Assembly: GCA_037127255.1 (NCBI GenBank)
Contig: JBANSL010000009.1
Location: forward strand, 28,092,475 to 28,156,474
DNA from: Persicaria tinctoria
Lineage: Eukaryota > Streptophyta > Magnoliopsida > Caryophyllales > Polygonaceae
DNA: 64,000 bases
Direction of reading: 5' to 3'
In this document: positions 21,916-32,573 of the stretch, one piece after another
Numbering within the stretch: the first letter of the stretch is position 1
Layout: each line of letters starts with the position of its first letter
Made by a program: the position numbers and the translations under genes
Notes under the pieces: model-generated
Databases searched by the model: none
What the model was told of the DNA's origin: nothing
The model's input: the letters and a program-made list of their open reading frames with translations, nothing else

Positions 21916-22794
21916 GGGAGCGCGTTACGCGGTTTGACGAATCCTACTCGGTTTGGGAGTCCTTGGGGCCGAAGGAAGCCAAGTCTATCCGATTTCATCA
22001 AGTTCTATCTATGGAAGACAAGATCTATCAAGATGAGAAGACTTACCTATTTAGATTTATTTTTCCCTTTTAGATTTAATTTCTTTATGGCATTTATTTA
22101 TCTTTTAAGCCTTTTAGATATAGATAGATAGATTCTATCCTTGATTAGCAAGGAATAGAAGGCTATAAGGGGCTAGTTTTTCATTCATTCAATTTCAGAC
22201 ACAATTCCATTCAAGTAAGTAGGAGTAGAGAGAGAGAGTTTGTGGCAATTAAGGTGGAAAGGCGAAAGCGGATTTGTCTTGTTGGTTGTAAGCTTTCTTT
22301 ATTTAATTCAATGCAAGTTAGTTTCTTTTGTTATTTAATGTCTTTCTTGATGATGAAGAGCGAGTAGTCCATCCACTTCTGGGGCTGGGGTGAGCCCGAC
22401 GGTGGCCATGTAAGGTGATGCGGTAAAGGTCAGATCTTGTTATGCAATTCGTCTTCTATCCCTATGAACATGATTCTTTTGCGAGAGTTGAAGGTGATCC
22501 TTGTTTGTATTATTGAAGCGAAAGTGATCTTAATTCAACTTGGATTAATTATGTGAAAAGGGTTAGTAACAATTAGGGTTTATGCGAAAGCCTCTATATG
22601 CATATTTGTTAGTAACGAAAGTTATTTTGATGGAAAGCATGATCTTTTATGCCTTTATGTGTTACTTTGCATGGTTATCGTTGTGGTGTTGATACCCTGG
22701 CTTTGGAAGTTCTTTATTATATTGAGGTTATTTTTGTCGAAATTCTGAAATCTGTGTTCGAATCTGGAATTTATATTTTTTGTGTTTCAGTCGA

Positions 22795-23050
22795 GACAGA
22801 GGAGAGGCTTGTCGAGATCGAGTATACCTTAGTCGATCTCGAGTTGGCTTTTGTTTATGTCGAGTTGAGTTTCTATTTCTGTTTTCGTTTTTGCAATTTC
22901 TGTTTCTGCTATTTCTTGTCGATCTCGAGTTGTGCTTGTCGAGATCGAGTTGCCCTTGCCGGGTTTGCTGTCTGCTGTGATTTCATAGTTTCTGTTGTCC
23001 AGTTCTGTTGTCGATCTCGAGTAACAGCTGGTCGAGATCGAGTAAAGATT
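22795..23050 (+). repeat. Downstream TCGA hairpin cluster of LTR B
   Basis: Three pairs of GTCGAGATCGAG / GTCGATCTCGAG words near 22811, 22918 and 23010, each able to form a 10-12-bp stem with a short loop, spaced about 90-107 bases. The pair order is reversed in the first copy compared with the other two. Confidence 0.8.
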
Positions 23051-23410
23051 CTGTCTTTGTTTTATTTCTTGCTTTCGTTTGCTATTTCTGTCTTTCATCC
23101 TTTCTTCCTTTATTTCTGTCTTCTGTTTGCTTTTCTGTGAGAATTACAACTGCCTAGGATCCGCTGACACGCTTCCTCGTGGATTCGATCCTGACTTTCT
23201 CTTACTGCATTGGAGGAGTCTTGTAATTATTTGTTGGGGCACAAATCTGGTTTGAGTTATTTCATTATATTTCATACTCGATTTCCTCACGTCAATTCCG
23301 AACTTAAACACCAAATGAGAAAACAAGTAAACTAACCCTCTAAAATGCATTATATACATCTAAATGACCCTAAAACTACTCTATAATGCCTATCTAAATA
23401 TGCATTATCA

Positions 23411-23450
23411 AACTCCCTCACACTTAGCCTTTTGCTTGTCCTCGAGCAAA
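23411..23450 (-). promoter_or_regulatory. 3' polypurine tract of element E
   Basis: The minus strand reads CTCGAGGACAAGCAAAAGG, then CTAAGTGTGAGGGAGTT, directly followed by the LTR start TGATAATG. One base differs from the usual GTGTGGGGGAG core (as in G at 38545). Confidence 0.8.
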
Positions 23451-25285
23451 ACAAAACATTTATGAGTCATTCATCCCACAAACACAATCCTTCATGCAAT
23501 AGCCTCATCAAAAGCAACATCTCATCAAAGTGCAAACATAGACAAGGCAAACAAATGTCCTAGCAAGTATTTATGTGATCAAGTAACCCGCATGCTTACA
23601 CATCCAACCTCACCGGGAAGAAAGTGTTTTTGCTCTCACTCAAGTGTTTAGGTTTATTAATTAACACTCAAACTCTATCCAAAATGCAACTAAGCTACAT
23701 AAGAATTGAAATTGAATCACAATCTCCACCGTGGATGTCATTACCGGAAAAAATCATTATGAGGTCTTTTATGGGTTGTAATGGGGCTAAGGTAGAAAAC
23801 ATAAGGTATGGAACAATTTAGGACATGTGGTGCTCATAATCCGGGAACTAAGGAAGCACCCAAATCATCATACCACTCATAAACTCATACCATAACTCTA
23901 CAATGTAATACAACTCCAATGTCAAACATATAACTTTACAAACCATACTCAACTCATTCCTTTATTCTTTTTTTTTCTTCTTCTTTTCTTTTTTTCTTTT
24001 TCTCCCTTTTGTTTTCATGCTATATCAAATGATTTTCCTTGACTTTTACCCCTGAGTAAATTTTATCCTCCTTAGGTCCCAAGTAATGAATATACTAGCA
24101 ATAATCAAACATCTCATAAGGGTACATCAACCATACAGTCCACCACTAAAAACCATCATCCACAATATAAATATTCACCAACTATTCCTAATTCCCGGAT
24201 AGGGTCAGGCTATAATTGGCTATGGACATTCTTGTGGAGCTATAAAAGAATAGGCAATTAGGCTTAAAGCAGAGGATCATATGTAAGGTGGAATAAAGTC
24301 AAATATGGCTAATAAAGGTGCCTCAATCATGTGAAATTCACCAATAACAAACATATAAGTACAACCTTGACATAGATAACAAAATCAATTCCAAGAGGTA
24401 GAAGCATTGGAGAGTATTCACAATATGAAACAAGAGCAAAGTGACTCAATGAAGTGTAGTCCCAATAAGGCCAAAAATTAATCTCACAAGGTTAAGTTTT
24501 TGTTGGATTTCAGTAATGCTAGGAACATAGATCATACAAGCTCAATTATGTTCACCTAGCTATGTTCCACATAAAACTATAAGTGGGATAAGGCTAAAAC
24601 AATTCAAACATGTCATGGGAATTATATGATCATAATTTCAATAAGCTTTTGAGGACTTACTAGGCTTGGTGGTTGTTTAGACAATGGCATATTCTATGCA
24701 AATGCATGATTTTCTTTTTCTTTTTCATTTTTTTCAATTTTTTTTTCTAAAAATAAATCTGATATGCAAAGCATTAAGATGCAACACATGAATATTATGC
24801 AAACAAATTTAAACATGCTTGATATGCAATGCAACTCTAATACGTACACTAATCCCCTCCCCCAAACTTGAAACTTTCATTGTCCCAATGAAATCAACAC
24901 AACAAAAATTAGAAAGAACAAGGGAGGAGAAAAGTAAAACTCATGTGCTCACTGGTATGAAGGAAGTGGAGGTGAAGCACGAAAGAAAGAGCATCGATAA
25001 TGAGTGAAAAAGAGGCTACATGCTGAGGCCGCGGGTGCTGCCATTCCAGAACCCTCCCCAATATTGGTCGCGGGTACGGTTTTTGGACCATGGGTGTGGT
25101 TTCAGTGATGTTGCCCAGATTTGCCGCGGCCGCTGCCTTTCCAAAGCGTTGCCTTTCCTACCTTCTTCGTTCCTCCCCCTGAAATGTTAGTCTAACATGG
25201 CGGAAAACAACTTCCTAAAATCTACGATGGTTCTAATTATGCTAAGAAAAATGAAAAAATAATAGAGAAAAGAAAGCTTATAGTC
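23451..25285 (-). other. Non-coding 3' region of element E
   Basis: No gene. Contains an internal polypurine tract near 24850-24890 (minus strand: GGGACAATGAAAG, then AAGTTTGGGGGAGGGG), about 1.45 kb from the 3' tract, the CCCGGATAGGGT/CTTGTGGAGC block (24195-24240) shared with F and A, and CT/poly-T runs (23960-24010, 24715-24750). A CCGCGG-rich patch at 25020-25135 mirrors the GC words of the LTR. Confidence 0.65.
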
Positions 25286-25286
25286 T

Positions 25287-25310
25287 ACTTACCTCGGGTT
25301 GCCTCCCGAG
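25287..25310 (-). promoter_or_regulatory. Conserved hairpin with splice-donor-like sequence, element E
   Basis: The minus strand reads CTCGGGAGGCAACCCGAG followed by GTAAGTA. The first part folds as CTCGGG/CCCGAG with a 6-base loop and the second is a perfect plant 5' splice site (GAG|GTAAGT). The same block appears in G (37259-37280) and, without the first half of the stem, in F (31575-31590). It lies about 80 bases after the gag-like ORF. Function is inferred only. Confidence 0.55.
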
Positions 25311-25388
25311 AAGCGCCTTTGTTTTATGTCATTGGCTCGACTCATTTTGGTTTTCCGTTTAAGACTTAAGCAGACATTGTTAGCATCC

Positions 25389-26066
25389 TCAAAAGTAAAT
25401 CAAACTCTCGTGCCTATCCAAGATATGAATGTATACAAAATATGAAAAAGTTGATAGAAAATAGTATATAGAGTTCAAGAATCTTACCAACTCATCATAT
25501 TCCTGAGCCTGACTTTCGGTCGAGGGTATGTATGTCCACCAACACAGTTCCGTTGGTGGTGCATTGAAGTAATGCTCCCATGGATCGTCATAATCACCAC
25601 TACCTTCCCAATCGCAATAGTTGACCTTCATTACCTCTTGAGCCGCCTCAGCAGTTGGCTCTAGACTTGGTTCATCAATGGACGAGCTAGGGGGGATCTC
25701 GTCGAATGGAGTGTTGTCTTCCTCCATCTTCTCAGTATGATTCCCCACAATGACCTCAATAGGTGAAACAAAAGTCTCAACGATTTGAGATACTTGGGGA
25801 AGTGACTCATTCTGCGCACATTGAAAATCCATGTAGTAGAAAAAATCCCACATCTTCAAGAGTCCCATATCTAATAAACCTCCATCACTCATGCGCTCAG
25901 CAAGGCTCCTTGTCTCAACAGTAATACCATCAAAGATGCATAGAAGCACATCCCTTGTACTAGCTTGATAACCCCATGAACAAAGATCATTAATGTACTC
26001 CTGCAATCTGGTAAAGTATTGATGAAAACTCTCTCCATGTAACTGCAATAACCCCACCTTCAACAT
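25389..26066 (-). CDS. Truncated gag (capsid C-terminal half) of element E, 225 aa
   Basis: Starts MLKVGLLQLHGESFHQYF. The pattern GESF..Y..R, then LCIFDG..VETRSLAERMSDGGLLDM, matches the C-terminal half of the Athila/Tat-type retrotransposon gag capsid domain (families typically read YNGL...TRTLLDAAAGGAL at this place). The N-terminal half, zinc knuckle and all of pol are absent. The second half is acidic (EKMEEDNTPFDEI) and ends in a Trp/Tyr-rich stretch (CWWTYIPS). An upstream short ATG (MVHTRATDQ, near 26095) ends in a stop just before this ORF. Element G has the same protein, so the ORF is a family trait. Confidence 0.7.
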   Translation of the reverse strand: MLKVGLLQLHGESFHQYFTRLQEYINDLCSWGYQASTRDVLLCIFDGITVETRSLAERMSDGGLLDMGLLKMWDFFYYMDFQCAQNESLPQVSQIVETFVSPIEVIVGNHTEKMEEDNTPFDEIPPSSSIDEPSLEPTAEAAQEVMKVNYCDWEGSGDYDDPWEHYFNAPPTELCWWTYIPSTESQAQEYDELVRFLNSIYYFLSTFSYFVYIHILDRHESLIYF

Positions 26067-26140
26067 TGGTCAGTGGCACGAGTGTGGACCATGTAACACC
26101 AAGGTTAATAATTAAACACACAAAGTAAACAAATAATAGT

Positions 26141-26158
26141 TCCCCGGCAACGACGCCA
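26141..26158 (-). promoter_or_regulatory. Primer binding site of element E (tRNA-Asp type)
   Basis: The minus strand reads TGGCGTCGTTGCCGGGGA, one base from the complement of the plant tRNA-Asp 3' end (TGGCGCCGTTGCCGGGGA), 5 bases after the LTR end. Confidence 0.85.
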
Positions 26159-27214
26159 AATTTTGACAGGACAAAATCGTCGGATTCCTATCAAAAGAAT
26201 ATCCAAACTAACCAACAAGTATAACTAGTAAGTCCGGAGTCGATCCACAGGGAACTACCGTTACTTTATGCGTTATAATCACCAACAAGAGTAAACAAGG
26301 GGGTTGTAGATATGTAACGATGCAAAGAATTTGAATAAGTGAATAATGGTGATGGTTGTAAACAATGATGAATGAGATGTTTCACCTACGATTCTCAACT
26401 TTGGTTCGTCTCCTTGATCATAATTCTTCCTTCTAGTTGTATATTTTCTATATCCACTCTTATCTTGATTTAAATAGATTATTAGTCCTATGAGTCCTAA
26501 TAATCCCTTACTCCTAGGCAATCTTAACACGAATTAAGGTTTAATCCTAGGAATAGCACTAAGTCTCAAGATATATAAAGCTTATAAGCAATATTAATTC
26601 CCTAAAGAACTAACATTTAACCTATAGTCAATTTCTTATAGAATCAAGCTTTTCTATGAGATCTACTCAATTGTATTTGCTACTTTGGATTAGGTTTCAC
26701 AAACGTATGAATAAAAACCCTAGCAATGATGCAATTCTAACGAGGTCGCGAGTCAAGGTAGAATCAACACCACAAGCAATTAAAGCACAAAGAAATTGAA
26801 GAAGATAATAGAAATAAACTAGAATTCCAAACTCACAATTCAATAAAACCAAGTCTTGATCGTAGGCAAAACAAGATGAGTTTAGTTGCTCATGCTCCTA
26901 AACGACGTCTCCCAATTCTTCAAAGGATAAAAGATTTTTTCAAATCAACTAATTTAAGTCTTTAAATACCTAAGAATACCGTCATAAAAAACCTAGAAAG
27001 TGTTTCCCAAAGATAGGCCCACTTAAGAGGAATAGAAAATCAGCGCTGAATCCGGCCCAAGAAAACCGCGGGTGAGGCCGCGACCAGGCCGCGGGTGCGG
27101 CTACTGCAGAGAACTCTGGAATTCTGGCAGCACGTGTGGTTTTGGTGGCCGCAGGTGTGGTTTTCTGTCTTGCCTTGTTCCTTTTGCCGCGAGTGCCATT
27201 TTTCCTCTTGTATG

Positions 27215-28506
27215 TGATAGGCTAAAAACCTACCCGCAAGTATACGGGATCGACCGTAGTATCAAGTAATAGAAATTATCGTTCTTCCTAGAGGACCTAA
27301 GGCTCAATATCAATTAATCTAATTAAGCTAAACTAGTAAATATGAACCAAGAAGATAATGTTGAGAATAATATATAACAATTAACTAACGACACAAGCAA
27401 ATATAAAATAGAGATAAAAGACATCTAAGGATCCGGGTATTAGGTTAACATCATGCCAAGTATCGAATTCATCCGGTTGTTCATATTCATCTTTAAGCTA
27501 TTAAACTCTCGTTATTCACTTTAGACTATTAACTAGTAAACCGGTGTTATTCACTCTCAAACCAAAGCTAGTAAATTCACTCTCAATCCAAGGCTATTGT
27601 GCTCACTTTCGATGAAAAGCTATTAAGCGTGTCAAAGCTATTCACTTTGGATCAAAAGCTAATGAGTTCACCTCGAAGACAAAGCTATCAAGGTCACTTT
27701 GATTCGGAGCTATTAAACATACTATGTTGTCCACCTTGATTCGAAGCTATTAAGCTACGCTATTCACACCAAATCAGGCTATTAAACAAATCAATACTTG
27801 ACTACATATTAAACCTAATAACCCATCACCTTAGACAAGAGAATTAGCTAAACACAATCGAATACATGATAAAAGCAATTAAATCAATCACAACAATCAT
27901 GAACTAAATTAGAAGAGAAAGAGTAAGAAGGCTTATCCCAGTCTTGCAAATAATCCAAAAGTTGAAACTTGATTAAAGCTCAAATCTTCGATCATACCAA
28001 ACTAAATCTCCGTTGTCTTGTGAAACAAATAGAAAATAGATTCAAAACCTAAACCCTAATTTAACTAAACTAAACCTAATCTAAGTGTGCGGCCGAAGCC
28101 TTCTTGCGGCAAAGGTCCGAGCTTCCCCCCTCTTTGAATTCCAAAACACAGAGTATATATTAGGTTTTTAGGAAAATTACAATTTCAATCCACAAACTTA
28201 AACAATTAAAAAGTGGCCCAATACCCAATTATAGATTTAACTCCACAAAACAGCCTCAAGATTTAGCAACTTTCGCACTTGACCATTTAGCTCATCGAGT
28301 CCGATCCAAAATGCTCCCCGCTCCGTATTAAGCTTGATTTTCCTCGATAATAACCTCAAAATGCCGGAAACAAATAAAATCTAGGTGTAGACTCCGAAAA
28401 TGCAAAATAAAATAAATAAAGTATAAAATATGATAAATATGCATGAAAATGGTCTAAACTAATATGCAAATGCAACCCTAAAATCTGACTAAAATAGATG
28501 TTATCA
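27215..28506 (-). repeat. 3' LTR of element F
   Basis: 1292 bp with TGATAG...TTATCA ends in plus orientation. An internal series of CTATTAA-containing repeats with TCACTTT/TCACTCT words (27495-27790) recurs every 25-45 bases. The minus strand has a GGAGTCTACACC block (rc near 28385) shared in form with the U3 of A, E and G. Confidence 0.92.
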
Positions 28507-28545
28507 AATCACCCCATGCTTGAACCTTGCTTGTCCTCAAGCAAG
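28507..28545 (-). promoter_or_regulatory. 3' polypurine-type tract of element F
   Basis: The minus strand reads CTTGAGGACAAGCAAGGTTC then AAGCATGGGGTGATT and the LTR start TGATAAC. The core is ATGGGGTG instead of GTGGGGGAG, as in element A. Confidence 0.75.
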
Positions 28546-29949
28546 AACAAATGTAAATATTCACAAGAAAGATTTCGGTTTCTATCCAAGCAATGCTTTT
28601 GCCCATTTAGATCTAGACATTGGGTTCAAAACAAGACAAGCAAATCATACAGAAGACAAGTCAAGACATCAATTTCAAGACCTCACATAGGACATTATTT
28701 TGTGGAACGCTCTCACTCTTGTGTTTAGGCTATAGATGTCGCTCAAGCTCAAATCTTGAAAACTCATCTACCATAGGCTTGCATTAGCGCCCTTACTCTC
28801 CACCACTTGGACTATGTACATAAACATAAATCATGAGGTCTTTTCATGGGTTCTAATGGGGCCAAGGTAAGAAACAAAAGGTATGGATTCTTTGGCCATG
28901 TGGTGCTAAAATCCGGGAAATAGAATTACTTCCTAAACTTCCTCCACAATTCATCTTTTTTTCAACACACATACCAAATTTCTCACAACCACATCACATA
29001 ATCAAATAAGCTCAAGACTCAAAACTTTTGATAACCCATTCCCTTTTTACAAAATATTCTCTAGTGATGAAGAAGAATTTATTCTTTTTTTTCTTTTTCT
29101 TTTCTATTTTTTTCCTTTTTTTCACTTTTTTTTCCTTCTTTCTTTTCTTCATCAAAAGAAACTTACAATTGAAGCACAAAATCCCCCAATCAATACATAA
29201 TCACTCAAAGCCAAGTATTTTTTCTTGTCCACAAAACAACACATAAATCTATTTCATCCTAATTCCCGGATGGGTAAAAGAGGCTAAAATAGGCTTAAGG
29301 ACAATCTTGTGGAGCTACAAATTAGTAGGCAAATAGGCTCAACGGGCTTCAAGCAAAGGATATATGAATGGGTAGGAAGGGAATAATAGGCTAACAAAAA
29401 TTGCCTCAATCATGTTTATGCAATGCACACAAGTCATATATGTGGCATCAAGAGGTTCTAACGCAAGTTCTGAAGATAAAGTAATCAAGATGAGCAATTC
29501 ACACACAAAAGAAAAGAGGACTCATGAATGTCGGTCCTAGGCTCAGAAGCTCACGGCTTTTGTCTCAGAATTTCAATCTCAACAAGTCTCAAGCAATGAT
29601 TAGTTTTGAAAGAATTATAGCATAAACCCAACAATCTAGATCATCACAAGCTTTTTAACATGCCTTAGAGGATATCATCAACGAATTTCAATCGAGGAAA
29701 AGACATGTTCTTCAAGAAGAGCAAGGAATTTTTATTAGCAAGGGTTCATCTCAAGACATCTATATGCAAATACAGTGCAATGCATGAAATGCACATGAAA
29801 AAGAAAAATGAAAAGAAAAAAATCATATGAAAAAACGAAGTTACACAAGAAGTTCCCCACCCCATGCTTAAAATCTACTTTGTCCCCAAAGTAGAGAATG
29901 AAAAAAAAATGAAGGCAAAGGGAACTCACTAAACATTCAGGCATTTCGG
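28546..29949 (-). other. Non-coding 3' region of element F
   Basis: No gene. Holds the internal polypurine-type tract near 29850-29895 (minus strand: TTTGGGGACAAAG, then AAGCATGGGGTGGGG), about 1.37 kb from the 3' tract, the CCCGGATGGGT/CTTGTGGAGC block (29262-29315) shared with E and A, and a pyrimidine run (29085-29150). Confidence 0.6.
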
Positions 29950-31365
29950 TGAAATCTATGAGCTCAAGAGGAACGAAAGGAGGCGCAGTCCAACAAAAAT
30001 TTCAGCAATACCTCCCCGTGGCTAAACTTCCAGAATCCAGTAGCAAGTAGAGCAAAAAGCCCAGCAGTTCACGACAGAACTGCAATTGGTCCTGGCCAAG
30101 CCGACACAAAGACAACAAGAACAAGCAAAACACAACCCCACCATCGAAGCATAGTAATAACATCCAAGAGAGAACAAAAGAAACGGTAGGTGCAACAAAA
30201 TTCTGCCCAACAAATCATACTCATCCATATTTTACAAAGTAAAACCATGAAAATGCAATGGACACAGGGAGCATGAACAAGAAAAGGCACTCAAGCATGG
30301 ACAAAATCATTGTAATCATCAAACCAAGCATAATTCACCAACACCGCAAAAATACCTCAAGTCAGGAGCAAATATCAAAGCCAAGGGACTCAAGATCAAA
30401 CAGACTCAATGGAAGCATCATGTATAACAAGTAGTTTAGTCCAAGAGAATGATCTAGAGCCGAAAAATTAGAGCATATACCCTCCCTGAGCAAGCTGAAC
30501 AAAAACAACACTTTGATATGATCAAACAAATTAGTTCAGTTAACCGCTAACACCTTCAAATCTCAGAATAGCTGTAGCACAGAACAACATGAAATCAGTG
30601 CAATTGAAGCACAAAACAGTAGGAATTCAATTCCAAATATGAGAATATCAATCATTCACCGGTTGAGTAGTGTAATCTCAGCAACTTGGCAACAACAGGC
30701 AAAATCTCAAGCTTGGAGCAAAAAAGAAATTCAGCCAAAATAAGCACCAGAATCCATCGATGAATCAATTGCTTCTAACTTAGTTAAGCACAAAATAAGT
30801 TTAGCACATCCAAATCGAAAACATCCCCAATGCATCATCCGAAGATACAACAAACTCAAGAATTCAGCATTGCTAGGGATTAATTCAACACTGTCAATTG
30901 AAATAGGGGAGAAGACTGACCTGCGAGAGGGAGCGACTGGGCGGAGATCTGGGTGTGGGTTGACTACTGGCATTCGGCGCAGAGGACTTCGGTGACAGTG
31001 AGGCTTCAGGGTGGAGTGCGGGATGGTGGAGCAGGTGCGGTGGCGGTGGAGCGAGAGAGAGATCGAGGAAGGGAGAGAGCAGCAGTGGAGTGCAGGGCTG
31101 GTTGCGCGGACAGAGAGGGAGAGGCAGCCTGAGGGCCCGAGCAGAAACGGGAGTTGTGGTGATGGAGGCAGCCATGGAATGTCGGTGGTGGTGCGCTGGA
31201 GAGGTAGGCGAGGCAGTGGTTCCGAGAAAATGGAGGGAGGCGATAGGGAAGGCGGAGAGCGAGTAGAAGAACAGCAGAGAGAGGGATGATGGAGCGACGC
31301 CGGACAATGGGAAAAGGAGAAGGGAGAACGATGAAGAACTGAAGCGTTCTTCCATTCTTTTTTTT
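29950..31365 (-). other. Possible captured host sequence inside element F
   Basis: Read on the minus strand, 31365-30900 is a pyrimidine-rich, GC-richer block with an open frame of about 150 codons. It is proline/serine-rich and without any recognisable domain, so it is not called a gene. It ends in TCGCAG|GTCAGTC, a splice-donor-like site, and is followed by TTG-rich intron-like or leader-like sequence down to about 29950. It lies between the integrase remnant and the internal polypurine tract, where sister elements E and G have nothing similar. Capture of a host 5' exon is an inference. Confidence 0.35.
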
Positions 31366-31397
31366 TTTTTTAGTTTTCATTTTTTTTAAGCCAAGGA

Positions 31398-31505
31398 TGT
31401 CACGAGTCGTGGAAGCATCCCGCGAGTCGTGACGCTTTACAAAGAAAGCCACTAAGTCTTGGGACGGCCATCGCGACTCGCGGAGACTCTCCCACGACTC
31501 GTGGA
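31398..31505 (-). repeat. CGAGTCGTGG / CGACTCGCGG word cluster
   Basis: Four or five copies of CACGAGTCGTGG, GCGAGTCGTGAC, GCGACTCGCGGA and CACGACTCGTGG in about 100 bases. Several are self-complementary. Their place in F, just past the AACCCGAGGTAAGT block, is where E has CCGCGG words. Confidence 0.65.
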
Positions 31506-31574
31506 ACTCTATTGGATCCTTGGATTTATTATTTAGAATGAAAAAAAAAGCAAAATAAAGAAAATTTACCTACT

Positions 31575-31590
31575 ACTTACCTCGGGTTGA
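31575..31590 (-). promoter_or_regulatory. Conserved AACCCGAGGTAAGT block of element F
   Basis: The minus strand reads TCAACCCGAGGTAAGT just after the integrase remnant ends. It is a perfect 5' splice site (GAG|GTAAGT), in the same position as in E and G. The hairpin partner CTCGGG is not conserved here. Confidence 0.5.
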
Positions 31591-31602
31591 CTTTCCTCTC
31601 CT

Positions 31603-31917
31603 TTAAGATATCCGATCAAGGGCATTGGCGTCTCTTTCTTGGATTGGATCTGGCTCCTTAAAAATTTTCAACCGACTTCTAATTGCTTGGATGGGTCCTA
31701 ATTTCTGGTCGTAGAGCTCGACCAATCTTGAATCGAGATCACGAACCACAGTGTAAGGGCCTGACCATCTTGTTCTTTTCGGGCCGGGATACATAGGAGA
31801 CCTATGATTGAAGACCATCACTTGATCCCCTTGCTTTAAATTCTTGAATTCCCGACGAGCTTTCTTGTTTGCATTACCATTCTCAACCCCTTGTACTGCC
31901 GCATCCTTGACATCCAA
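31603..31917 (-). pseudogene. Integrase C-terminal remnant of element F
   Basis: About 105 codons containing GDQVMVFNHRSPMYPG and TRWSGPYTVVRDLD, the SH3-like integrase C-terminus of Athila/Tat gypsy elements. Everything from protease to the integrase core is missing upstream; the remnant starts soon after gag sequence, so one deletion joined gag to the integrase tail. It shows that F derives from an autonomous Ty3/gypsy element. Confidence 0.75.
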
Positions 31918-31929
31918 TGCAATAGCAAC

Positions 31930-32299
31930 CTGTTGACCGTGGACTCCTTCATTGGAATGGGAGTTGAGATTGGCTTGTGGAACATCTGGGACTCATCCTT
32001 CATAGGGTCCTCGTATATGTGTGAGATAGGATCACACCTCATTAAGAGTAGTTCCTCGCATTCTTCATTATTGTTGCACCGCTCGACTGATTTGACTTTG
32101 GGTTTCTTCGCAAAATTCTTTTGGACGGATTCCACCATATAAGACAGATGACACACACGTTCCTCACGTGTATGTCCAAAGTATCAATCTGTGTACCCAA
32201 AGTCTTGATGGTCTTTTTCAACTCGCCAATCTGCTTGGTTTGACCTTCCACAAAGGTATTCATTAAGCTCTCTAACTTCGCAAATTGAGAAGGTTCCAC
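31930..32299 (-). pseudogene. gag C-terminal remnant of element F
   Basis: Contains FAKLESLMNTFVEGQTKQIGEL and KTLGTQIDTL, a coiled-coil type region usual near the C-terminus of Athila/Tat gag. A frame change follows near 32150. Upstream gag (towards the PBS at 32550) is reduced to short stretches without a clear domain. Confidence 0.6.
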
Positions 32300-32549
32300 A
32301 TTTTGGTGATTTTATGAGGGAGAAGCATCATACGGATAATACGGTGCTCCTGCAAAACCTGCATTATGAAAACCACCAAACAAGCCATTAGCTTCTTGAC
32401 GGAGAAAATTTGCTCCATCTCGAACTAGTCGGTCATACAAATCATCATCAACCATTTTTTTTTTTTGGATTTCTTTTAATAAATATATACAAAATAAAGT
32501 GAAATTACTAGTTTAACTAAAAGAAAAATTAATATTGATTAAAGCAAGG

Positions 32550-32566
32550 TCCCCGGCAACGGCGCT
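32550..32566 (-). promoter_or_regulatory. Primer binding site of element F (tRNA-Asp type)
   Basis: The minus strand reads AGCGCCGTTGCCGGGGA, the tRNA-Asp complement with the first bases altered, 7 bases from the LTR end. Confidence 0.8.
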
Positions 32567-32573
32567 AAAAACT

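Larger units (their letters stand above)
21043..23294 (+). mobile_element. Solo LTR B of the TCGA-hairpin family (2252 bp)
   Basis: Starts TGTTGTGAGCTG and ends TTCCTCACGTCA, with the 5-bp TSD ATTCC (21038-21042 and 23295-23299) inside the LTR of element E. No internal region is present, so it is a solo LTR or similar single-LTR remnant. It shares the second half of LTRs A and C (AGTAGTCCA..CCACTTCTGGGG block near 22365, CCTAGGATCCGCTGACACGC end block near 23153). Its U3 is longer and includes a different 5' part. Confidence 0.9.
19848..23410 (-). repeat. Left (3') LTR of element E, interrupted by solo LTR B
   Basis: LTR parts 19848-21042 and 23295-23410 (about 1.3 kb) flank solo LTR B. They match 26164-27214 plus 33871-34124 closely. 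A GC-rich stretch with CCGCGGGTG and GCGGGTGCGG words (20750-20880) contrasts with the AT-rich rest. Confidence 0.87.

Noticed and set aside
21424..23050. CRISPR array or satellite centromere repeat
   Set aside because: The genome is plant-like, the units are palindromic and diverged, and they sit inside an LTR at fixed places in several copies.
30894..31355. 153-codon open frame on the minus strand in element F as a protein-coding gene
   Set aside because: It is Pro/Ser/Leu-rich without any known domain, opens in a GC-rich pyrimidine block and ends at a splice-donor-like site; reported only as possible captured sequence.
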